From positions 1 to 12,148 of the forward strand of contig CBFHWN010000063.1 of NCBI GenBank assembly GCA_965659595.1: a stretch of DNA of 12,148 bases, given 5' to 3'. Of the stretch, positions 5,833 through 12,148 are shown piece by piece (positions within the stretch are counted from its first letter, which is position 1; each line of letters starts with the position of its first letter). The notes below the pieces were generated by a model. It made no database searches. It saw only the letters and a program-made list of their open reading frames with translations, and had not been told where the DNA came from. A program made the position numbers and the translations under genes. The stretch is from Casp-actino8 sp965659595. Lineage in GTDB: Bacteria > Actinomycetota > Acidimicrobiia > Acidimicrobiales > Ilumatobacteraceae.

Positions 5833-7692
5833 GTGAGCCGCCCCGACAAGCCCGACACCGCCGAGGGCTGGCTCCTCCTGCGCCGAGCACTGGCCGAACA
5901 AAAGTGGGGATTGGTGGCCGGGGTGTCCATCGGTCTGGCCTGGACGGCGGGCAAGGTGGCGGTGCCCCAGCTCACGAAACTGGGAATCGACCGCGGTATC
6001 GAAGGAAACGGTTCGCTCGCTCTGTGGGCCGGACTCGTGGTGGCGGCCGGGGTGATCGCCGGTTTGTTCACCGCCGTTCGTCGCTGGGTTGCATTCCGTG
6101 AGAGCCGGTGGACCGAGACGCGAATGCGCGAACGGATCTTCTCGCACCTCCTCACACTGCACTCCGGCTATCACGATCAAATGGCCACCGGACAGTTGAT
6201 GAGCCGGGCGTCGTCCGACCTGCAGCAGTTGCAGGCGTTCATCGTGATGATCCCGATCACGTTGTCGAACGTCGCCATGATCCTGGCCGTCGTCGTGCTG
6301 TTGATCACATCGCAGCCATTGCTCGCGATCGTGGCGCTCGCTCCCTTGCCTCTCGTCAACGTGCTGGCCAACCGATTTTCACGGCGCATTCACCCGGCGG
6401 TATTGGCCGTGCAGACCGAACAGGCGCAGCTCGCCACCGTGGTGGAAGAGACGGTGTCGGGTATCCGAGTGATCAAAGGATTCGGCGCCGAGAAGGTGCG
6501 AGCCGAAAAACTGAAGGTGGAAGCCGACGACATCCGGCGCGTTTCCATGAAAGCGGCGCGTATTCGCAGCAACTTTCTGCCCGCCATCGACATCCTCCCG
6601 TCGCTCGGATTGATCGCCGTGCTCGGAATGGGCGGGCAACGGGTGATCGACGGTTCGATGACCGTCGGCGATCTCGTGAAGTTCAACGCCTACATCACGA
6701 TGCTCATCTGGCCGTTGCGCAACATCGGCATGACGGTGGCACTCGGCCAGCGGGCTGCCGTAGCCCTCATGCGCGTGAACGAAGTTCTGTCCACGCCGAG
6801 CGAGATCGTCGACCCACCCGAACCGAAGTCTTTGCCGATCGGCGATCGAGTGGGCGCGGTCGAGTTCGACGGTGTGCGCTTCGGTTACGACCCGGCCCGT
6901 CCGTTGCTCGACGGCTTCTCGGTTTCCATTCCGGCTGGCCATGCCGTCGCATTGGTGGGTGCGACTGGTTCCGGAAAGTCGACCGTGGTGCGACTGCTGT
7001 CGCGCTTCCATGACGTGAACGACGGAGCTGTGCGCATCGACGGCATCGACGTCCGTGATCTCGCTCTGCATGATCTTCGTTCGGCGGTCGGCATCGTGTT
7101 CGAAGACACCTTCCTTTTTCACGACACGGTGTCGGCCAACATCGGCTTCGCCCGTCCCGACGCGTCTCCCGAGACGATCGAGCGCGCGGCACGGTTGGCG
7201 GGTGCCCACGACTTCGTGGAGCGACTGCCCGAGGGGTACGACACGATGCTTGGCGAACGCGGCTATTCGTTGTCGGGCGGTCAGCGCCAGCGCATCGCCA
7301 TCGCGCGGGCGATCGTGTCGGATCCGCGGGTGCTGGTGCTCGACGACGCGACGTCGGCGGTCGACCCGTCCAAGGAGCACGAGATCCGCGACGCCATGGC
7401 CACGGTCATGGAAGGGCGAACGACGATCGTGATCGCACACCGGCCCGGCACCATCGCCCTCGCCGACACCGTCGTGTTGCTGGATGGTGGACGAGCGGCT
7501 GCAGTCGGCACTCACGACGAGTTGCTGGCCACCAACGAGCGATACCGACAGGTCCTGGCCGCCTGGGCAGTACGCGACGACGTAGGTGACGGCGACCAGC
7601 CGGTGGCCACACCCGAAGAGACCCTCGACGAGGCGACCGGCGAGAACGCTCGCACGCGTGCCACCGTCACGTCTGACGAGGGAGGGGTATAA
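5833..7692 (+). CDS. ABC exporter half-transporter with degenerate ATPase motifs (subunit 1)
   Basis: A 619-residue type IV (ABCB-like) half-transporter: six-helix membrane domain (about 25-315) followed by a nucleotide-binding domain (about 340-580). Walker A is GATGSGKST (376-384), signature LSGGQRQR (480-487), Walker B LVLDDATSAVD (501-511) and switch His536. Two usual catalytic residues are changed: the Q-loop carries Glu424 instead of Gln (VFEDTFLF), and the residue after Walker B is Asp505 instead of Glu. That pattern is known from the degenerate subunit of heterodimeric exporters. A hydrophilic acidic tail (about 581-619) follows the NBD; its last codons carry the ribosome-binding site of the next gene. 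The GTG at 5833 is the first start in frame and has a TANNNT box 6 nt upstream. The partner is the next gene, 2 bp downstream. Substrate unknown (drug, lipid or peptide are all possible). Confidence 0.93.
   Translation: MSRPDKPDTAEGWLLLRRALAEQKWGLVAGVSIGLAWTAGKVAVPQLTKLGIDRGIEGNGSLALWAGLVVAAGVIAGLFTAVRRWVAFRESRWTETRMRERIFSHLLTLHSGYHDQMATGQLMSRASSDLQQLQAFIVMIPITLSNVAMILAVVVLLITSQPLLAIVALAPLPLVNVLANRFSRRIHPAVLAVQTEQAQLATVVEETVSGIRVIKGFGAEKVRAEKLKVEADDIRRVSMKAARIRSNFLPAIDILPSLGLIAVLGMGGQRVIDGSMTVGDLVKFNAYITMLIWPLRNIGMTVALGQRAAVALMRVNEVLSTPSEIVDPPEPKSLPIGDRVGAVEFDGVRFGYDPARPLLDGFSVSIPAGHAVALVGATGSGKSTVVRLLSRFHDVNDGAVRIDGIDVRDLALHDLRSAVGIVFEDTFLFHDTVSANIGFARPDASPETIERAARLAGAHDFVERLPEGYDTMLGERGYSLSGGQRQRIAIARAIVSDPRVLVLDDATSAVDPSKEHEIRDAMATVMEGRTTIVIAHRPGTIALADTVVLLDGGRAAAVGTHDELLATNERYRQVLAAWAVRDDVGDGDQPVATPEETLDEATGENARTRATVTSDEGGV
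7681..7687 (+). promoter_or_regulatory. Strong Shine-Dalgarno that sets the GTG start of the second ABC gene
   Basis: GGAGGGG, within a longer purine run, lies inside the last codons of the first ABC gene and ends 7 nt before the GTG at 7695. The in-frame ATG at 7704 would be 16 nt away, so the GTG is the better start. Confidence 0.75.
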
Positions 7693-7694
7693 CC

Positions 7695-9503
7695 GTGTGG
7701 GGTATGAACGCCGTCAGCGATGAGGACCGCCTCGATCGCGGTGAGACCCTCGGTGTGTTGCGCCGCGCGTACCAGGTGGCGTCGGCGCAGCGTCGCTACA
7801 TCCGGCTCGCGCTCGGTCTGGTGCTGCTGAGCACCATGGTCACACTCGCCGGTCCGACGCTCGTTCGGTACGCGATCGACAACGGCATCAAGAAGGGTGA
7901 CAGCGGAGCGCTCAACGCCACCGTCATCGCCTACGTATGCGTGGTGCTCTTCGGTTACGTGGTGGGCCGTTTGCAATTCGTCACTCTCAATCGAGCCGGT
8001 GAAGGATTCCTCCTCGATCTACGAGTCCTGACCTTCCAGCGCATGCAACGGCAGTCGATGGCCTTCTTCGACCGCGAGAAGGCCGGCGTGCTGGTGTCGC
8101 GAATGACTGCCGACATCGAGTCGATGGGTGAACTCATCCAGTTCGGCCTGTTGCAGTTCGTATCGGCCTTTCTGCTCCTCGCAATGGCATCGATCCTGCT
8201 CGTCGTGATGTCGTGGCAGCTCGCGCTGGTCGCGTTCCTCGTGATGCCGTTCCTCTTCGCGGCGTCCATTCGTTTCCAGCGCATGTCGAACCGCGCGTAC
8301 CTCGACGTGCGCGAACGGGTGGGTGACAACTTGTCGACCCTGCAGGAAGGCATCACCGGTGTACGTGTGGTGCAGGCTTACGGCCAGGAAGTCGAGTACT
8401 CGAAGAAGTTCCACCGCACCAACCGTCGTCTCTTCGAGTCGCACATGCACAGCGTGCGGGTCAGTACTTGGTATTTCGGCTTGGTCGAATTCGCCGGTAT
8501 CGCCGCTACTGGTCTCATCATCGGCGTCGGCGGATGGCTGGTGCATCGCGGTTCGGTCACGATCGGAACCATCACGGCGTTCGTTCTTTTGCTCGCCAAC
8601 TTGTTCGACCCGGTTCAGCAGTTGAGCCAGCTCTACAACACCATGCAGTCGTCGGCGGCCGCCCTCCACAAGTTGTTCGGCATCATCGACGCCGTTCCCG
8701 ACGTGGACGAAGTGGCCGATCCCACACCATTGCCACGGCGCGGTGAGATCGATGTTCGTGAAGTCACTTTCGCCTATCAGGGAGCGTCCCGTCCGGCTCT
8801 CGAATCGGTGTCGATCACCGTCGGTGACGGCGAACGTCTCGCACTGGTGGGGCCCACTGGAGCCGGCAAGTCGACTCTGGCAAAGTTGATGGCCCGCCTC
8901 TACGACCCCACTCGCTCACCCGATTCAGGCCTCACCGGGGTCGTGCGCTTCGGTGGTGTCGATCTACGCGACGCGTCGCTCACCGAACTGCGTCAACGCA
9001 TCGTCGTCGTACCCCAAGAGGGTTTCTGTTTCGCTGGTTCGATCCTCGAGAACGTGCGCATCGCGCGCGCCGACGCCACCGACACCGAGATCGAGCGTGC
9101 CTTGGCGTCGATCGGAGCCTTGGCCAGATTCCAGGCTTTTCCCGAAGGTCTGCACACCGAAGTGCGCGAACGCGGTTCGCGATTGTCGGCCGGAGAACGA
9201 CAGCTGGTGGCGTTGGCGCGCGCGGCTCTCGTCGATCCGGCAGTCCTCGTGCTCGACGAGGCGACGTCGAATCTCGACCCGGGCACCGAAGCAGAAGTCG
9301 AACGGGCCCTCGAGCGGCTCATGAGCGGACGTACCGTTGTCGTGGTGGCCCATCGCCTTTCCACGGTGCGACGAGCCGATCGCATCGCCGTGGTCGACGA
9401 CGGGCGTCTCGCCGAGCTCGGCAACCACGACGAATTGGTGGTCCTTGGCGGGCGATATGCGGCGCTCGCCGATGCGTGGGAGAAGAGTCAGCCGACGGTC
9501 TGA
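7695..9503 (+). CDS. ABC exporter half-transporter with consensus catalytic Glu (subunit 2)
   Basis: A 602-residue half-transporter with a six-helix membrane domain (about 35-325) and an NBD (about 350-595). Walker A is GPTGAGKST (386-394), Q-loop Gln441 (VVPQEGF), Walker B LVLDEATSNLD with catalytic Glu522, and switch His553 are all consensus. The signature is changed to LSAGERQ (497-503) instead of LSGGQ. In the head-to-tail NBD dimer, its intact Walker motifs face the intact signature of subunit 1 and its changed signature faces the altered Walker site of subunit 1. This predicts one hydrolysing and one degenerate site. The coupling-region segment TLQEGITGVRVVQAYGQE (215-232) is typical of the family. 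Translation starts at GTG 7695 from a strong Shine-Dalgarno, 2 bp after the stop of subunit 1, so the two are co-translated. Substrate unknown. Confidence 0.93.
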   Translation: MWGMNAVSDEDRLDRGETLGVLRRAYQVASAQRRYIRLALGLVLLSTMVTLAGPTLVRYAIDNGIKKGDSGALNATVIAYVCVVLFGYVVGRLQFVTLNRAGEGFLLDLRVLTFQRMQRQSMAFFDREKAGVLVSRMTADIESMGELIQFGLLQFVSAFLLLAMASILLVVMSWQLALVAFLVMPFLFAASIRFQRMSNRAYLDVRERVGDNLSTLQEGITGVRVVQAYGQEVEYSKKFHRTNRRLFESHMHSVRVSTWYFGLVEFAGIAATGLIIGVGGWLVHRGSVTIGTITAFVLLLANLFDPVQQLSQLYNTMQSSAAALHKLFGIIDAVPDVDEVADPTPLPRRGEIDVREVTFAYQGASRPALESVSITVGDGERLALVGPTGAGKSTLAKLMARLYDPTRSPDSGLTGVVRFGGVDLRDASLTELRQRIVVVPQEGFCFAGSILENVRIARADATDTEIERALASIGALARFQAFPEGLHTEVRERGSRLSAGERQLVALARAALVDPAVLVLDEATSNLDPGTEAEVERALERLMSGRTVVVVAHRLSTVRRADRIAVVDDGRLAELGNHDELVVLGGRYAALADAWEKSQPTV

Positions 9504-9507
9504 GCGA

Positions 9508-9540
9508 TCACTCGTTCAACAAGCGATGTTCAGCGAGTGA
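9508..9540. terminator. Long stem-loop between convergent ABC and yceI genes (bidirectional terminator candidate)
   Basis: The left arm 9508-9521 pairs with 9527-9540 at 13 of 14 positions (12 Watson-Crick, one G-U, one C-C mismatch) around a 5-nt AGCGA loop. It begins 4 bp after the ABC stop and overlaps the last codons of the YceI gene (stop at 9530-9532). The position between convergent genes fits a shared terminator or 3'-end stabiliser. It lacks a T-tract, so Rho-independent termination is not certain. Confidence 0.55.
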
Positions 9541-10267
9541 AGACCAGGACGAACTCGAGGAGTCCGTCGTCGCCCGTGACGGCGAAAGCGTTCGACGGAT
9601 TCGGAATGCCGTAGTCGGCGAAGGTGACCGAGATGTTTCCGAACACGCCGATCCGACCGTTGGCGTACTCGGCGGTCAAGGGGAAAGTCACCGGATTGGT
9701 GCTGCCGCGCAAGGTGAGGTCGCCGGTGGCGTCGACGGTGATCTGTTCGCCATCGGCCGGAATCGTGCCGAGTTCGATTGGTGCGGTGAGCACGAAGGTG
9801 GCAGTGGGGTAGGTGGCGGTGTCCATGATGCGACCGTTGAATTTGTCGTCGCGACGTGAACTATCGCTCGTGATGCTGGCCACATCGACGCTGAAGTCGG
9901 TCGCCGTGACCGTGGTGCCGGCGATCGTGAGCGAGCCGGTGACAGCGTTCGTGCGACCCACACCTTCGGTGTCGACACCGCCAAGCACTTCTTTCACGCG
10001 ATAACCGAGTGTCGATTCGCTGGTGGCGTTCCAGGTTCCGTCGACGCCAGTCGGGGCGTCAGTGGGCGTCGGTGCCGTCGATGTCTCGGTGGCGATCCCG
10101 TCGTCGTTGGTCGTGGTGGTGGTCTCGGCCAGTACCTGCGAAAGGTCGTCGGATGACAGCTTCTCTTCGGGCGGGTTGATCACCTTGGTCCAGAGCAGGA
10201 TGCCGCCGTACACGAGGCCCACCAGCACGGCAGCAGCGATCACGATACGAACGATCCACTTGGTCAT
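9530..10267 (-). CDS. YceI-like domain protein with N-terminal membrane anchor
   Basis: A 245-residue protein. Residues 4-26 form one hydrophobic segment (WIVRIVIAAAVLVGLVYGG) after a short basic start and with no lipobox, so it is probably an uncleaved anchor with the rest outside the membrane. A Thr/Pro/Asp-rich linker (about 48-75) leads to a YceI-like lipocalin-fold domain (about 77-245). Typical features are WNATSESTLGYRVKEVL (79-95), RRDDKFNGRIMDTATYPTA (138-156), DLTLRGSTNPVTFPL (183-197) and the VFGNISVTFADYGIPNPS stretch (208-225). Known YceI proteins bind isoprenoid-type lipids in a beta-barrel pocket; the ligand here is unknown. The ATG has a good AGGAG 5 nt upstream. It lies 21 bp after metH on the same strand and is probably in its transcript. 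It is convergent with the ABC operon. Confidence 0.88.
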   Translation of the reverse strand: MTKWIVRIVIAAAVLVGLVYGGILLWTKVINPPEEKLSSDDLSQVLAETTTTTNDDGIATETSTAPTPTDAPTGVDGTWNATSESTLGYRVKEVLGGVDTEGVGRTNAVTGSLTIAGTTVTATDFSVDVASITSDSSRRDDKFNGRIMDTATYPTATFVLTAPIELGTIPADGEQITVDATGDLTLRGSTNPVTFPLTAEYANGRIGVFGNISVTFADYGIPNPSNAFAVTGDDGLLEFVLVFTR

Positions 10268-10272
10268 GACTA

Positions 10273-10277
10273 CTCCT
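10273..10277 (-). promoter_or_regulatory. Shine-Dalgarno of the YceI-like gene
   Basis: AGGAG on the minus strand, 5 nt before the ATG at 10267, inside the 21-bp gap after metH. It supports this start and an internal-operon position. Confidence 0.7.
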
Positions 10278-10288
10278 GGCGTTCGGCG

Positions 10289-12148
10289 TCAGCGGGCGAC
10301 GAAATACTTCGCCTTCGGATGGTGGCAGATGATCGCCGAGGTCGTCTGCTCGGGCTGATATTGCCAACCTGTGTCTTCGTTCACCTCGATACCGAGACGG
10401 CCGGCCTCCAGCAGCGTGGCGACAGTGGCGTTGTCTTCCAGGTCGGGACAGGCCGGATAGCCCCAGGAGTAGCGACCACCGCGATATTGCTGGCGGAAGA
10501 GACCGCCGATCGACGGACCGTCCTCGGCGACGAATCCCCATTCGTCGCGGATGCGCTTGTGCCACAACTCGGCGAGAGCCTCGGCCATCTCGACACCGAG
10601 ACCGTGAACGAGCATGTACTTCTGGTACTCGTTGGCCGCGAAAAGGCGAGCTGCTTCGTCGCTGACCGCAGCACCCATCGTCACGATGTGGAACGCCGCG
10701 TAGTCGGGTTCGGCGTCGACGGGCCGGAAGAAGTCGGCGATGCAGAAGTACGGAGCCTGCGTCTGGCGCGGGTACGAGAATCGGGCGAGTTCGGCCGTGC
10801 GCGTCTCGTCGGTCCAGACCACGAGGTCGTTGCCGTCGCCGTTGACGCAGTAGTAGCCGTACACGACCTGCGGGACGAGATATCCCGCCGCCTTGGCCTC
10901 GGCGAGTTCCTGGCGGAACACCGAACGAATACGTGTTTTGAAATCGTCGTCGGACTCGCCGTTCTCGGGACGGAACTGCCACTGGTTGCGGAACAGCGCC
11001 GTCTCGTTCACGTACTGGGCGATTTCGTCGAGCCCGATTCCCTTCACGATGCGGGATCCGAGGAACGGGGGCGCGAACACCGGATTATCGGTGGCCACAT
11101 CGGGGGAGCGTCGGGGCAGATCGGTGGGAGCATCGGCCCCCTTGGTGCGCTCGGGAAGCACACGACCCGTCGGCACGCGACCGAAGTCGGGATCGTCGAC
11201 TCCTGACTTCTTCAGATCCATGATCTTGTCGAGAGTGTTGAGACCTTCGAAGGCGTCACGCCCGTAGAACACGCGACCCTCGTACACCTCGCGCAAGTCA
11301 CGCTCGACATACGAACGGGTGAGGGCGGCACCACCGAGTAGCACCGGTACATCGGCAAGGCCGAGACGGTTCATCTCCTCCAAGTTCTCGCGCATGATGA
11401 GCGTGCTCTTCACGAGCAGTCCGCTCATGCCGAGTGCGTCGGCGCCGACCTCGCGCACCTTGTCGATCATCTCGGCGACTGGCACCTTGATGCCGATGTT
11501 GTGGACTTCGTAACCATTGTTGGTGCAGATGATGTCGACCAGGTTCTTGCCGATGTCGTGCACGTCACCTTTCACGGTGGCGAGCACGAGCTTGCCCTTG
11601 GCCGTGGACTCGCCGGTCTTCTCCATGTGCGGTTCGAGGTGGGCAACAGCCGTCTTCATGGTCTCGGCCGACTGCAACACGAACGGCAACTGCATCTGAC
11701 CCGAGCCGAACAGATCGCCGACCACCTTCATGCCGTCGAGTAGCACCTCGTTCACGATCATGAGTGGTGCGATACCGGCGGCCATCGCTTGATCGAGGTC
11801 GTCTGTGAGGCCTTCGCGGTCACCGTCGATGATCCGGTGCTTCAGACGTTGTTCGATCGGCCAGCCCGAACGATCCTCCTTCACGGCGCTCACCGTCGAG
11901 ACGTCTTCGAACATCTCGAGCAGTTTCGTGAGCGGGTCGTAGTCGGGTCGGCGGCGGTCGTACACGAGATCGAGGCACACCTGCTTGTGCTCTTCGGGCA
12001 TGCGAGCGAGCGGCACGATCTTTCCGGCGTGCACGATGGCTGAATCGAGTCCGGCTTGCACGCACTCGTGCAAAAAGACACTGTTGAGCGCTTGGCGGGC
12101 GGCCGGCTTCAGGCCGAAACTCACGTTCGACACACCCAGGGTGGTGAA
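10289..12148 (-). CDS. metH: Cobalamin-dependent methionine synthase, C-terminal half (5' part outside window)
   Basis: The frame is open to the window edge: 619 codons plus stop. MetH transfers a methyl group from 5-methyltetrahydrofolate via cobalamin to homocysteine. Domains, numbered from the first visible residue: end of the pterin-binding domain (1-85; TTLGVSNVSFGL, HECVQAGLDSAIVHA), the four-helix B12 cap (about 95-175), the B12-binding Rossmann domain (about 182-310) with DVHDIG (195-200) where His197 (codon at 11558-11560) is the lower axial cobalt ligand, and the reactivation domain (about 360-619) with RYSWGYPACPD (559-569), the family AdoMet-binding segment. The homocysteine-binding N-terminal domain with its zinc cysteines is not in view. 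The GTG at 12133 is internal to the pterin domain and is not the start. The YceI-like gene follows 21 bp downstream. Any B12 riboswitch would lie outside this window. Confidence 0.97.
   Translation of the reverse strand, partial: FTTLGVSNVSFGLKPAARQALNSVFLHECVQAGLDSAIVHAGKIVPLARMPEEHKQVCLDLVYDRRRPDYDPLTKLLEMFEDVSTVSAVKEDRSGWPIEQRLKHRIIDGDREGLTDDLDQAMAAGIAPLMIVNEVLLDGMKVVGDLFGSGQMQLPFVLQSAETMKTAVAHLEPHMEKTGESTAKGKLVLATVKGDVHDIGKNLVDIICTNNGYEVHNIGIKVPVAEMIDKVREVGADALGMSGLLVKSTLIMRENLEEMNRLGLADVPVLLGGAALTRSYVERDLREVYEGRVFYGRDAFEGLNTLDKIMDLKKSGVDDPDFGRVPTGRVLPERTKGADAPTDLPRRSPDVATDNPVFAPPFLGSRIVKGIGLDEIAQYVNETALFRNQWQFRPENGESDDDFKTRIRSVFRQELAEAKAAGYLVPQVVYGYYCVNGDGNDLVVWTDETRTAELARFSYPRQTQAPYFCIADFFRPVDAEPDYAAFHIVTMGAAVSDEAARLFAANEYQKYMLVHGLGVEMAEALAELWHKRIRDEWGFVAEDGPSIGGLFRQQYRGGRYSWGYPACPDLEDNATVATLLEAGRLGIEVNEDTGWQYQPEQTTSAIICHHPKAKYFVAR

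Noticed and set aside
6379..7515. 378-codon minus-strand frame antisense to the first ABC gene
   Set aside because: His/Arg/Val-rich shadow of a well-supported ABC gene, no recognisable motif and no start signal.
10059..10982. Minus-strand frame spanning the metH 3' end and the YceI start
   Set aside because: It overlaps two real genes in another frame and is Arg-rich without domain signs.
10319..11206. 295-codon plus-strand frame antisense to metH
   Set aside because: Shadow of conserved MetH coding sequence; composition and lack of motifs argue against a gene.
1..12148. Mobile elements, CRISPR arrays, tRNA/rRNA genes, defence or toxin-antitoxin systems
   Set aside because: I saw no transposase or integrase, no regularly spaced repeats, no tRNA-like cloverleaf and no defence-type domains; gaps between genes are all under 70 bp.

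Overview
The window is a densely coding, high-GC bacterial chromosome segment with no mobile elements, RNA genes, CRISPR arrays or gene-free stretch over 300 bases. The protein families suggest an actinobacterium: an F420-type luciferase-like oxidoreductase, CaiB/BaiF CoA-transferase, heterodimeric ABC exporter, membrane-anchored YceI and B12-dependent methionine synthase. Promoter-like TANNNT hexamers lie 6-8 nt before several first-gene start codons, which would fit leaderless transcripts. The class Acidimicrobiia (Ilumatobacter-like) is my best guess, from protein flavour only.

Layout. Positions 1-3691, minus strand: a tight three-gene operon read amidase -> MFS transporter -> CaiB/BaiF CoA-transferase (the last cut by the window edge). 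The amidase and MFS genes overlap by ATGA, and 17 bp separate MFS from the transferase. Positions 3692-3728: a 37-bp divergent promoter region with a perfect 6-3-6 palindrome. Positions 3729-5581, plus strand: a double-hotdog acyl-CoA thioesterase and an LLM-class oxidoreductase. Positions 5595-5768, minus: a 57-codon hypothetical gene, convergent with the oxidoreductase. Positions 5833-9503, plus: two ABC exporter half-transporters, apparently a heterodimer with one consensus and one degenerate ATP site. Positions 9530-12148, minus: metH (its 5' part lies outside the window) followed by a membrane-anchored YceI-like gene. The convergent junctions near 5585 and 9520 each carry a stem-loop that overlaps stop codons.

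How the genes may work together. The amidase/MFS/CoA-transferase operon and the divergent thioesterase/oxidoreductase pair share one short control region. Together they look like a small catabolic or detoxification locus: amide hydrolysis, transport, CoA activation, oxidation and CoA release. This is inference from context; no substrate can be read from the sequence. The ABC pair and metH-yceI are separate units. I did not find a clearly new biological system. The most interesting signals are the shared divergent control region, the way the ABC site degeneracy is partitioned, and the hairpin between the convergent ABC and yceI genes.
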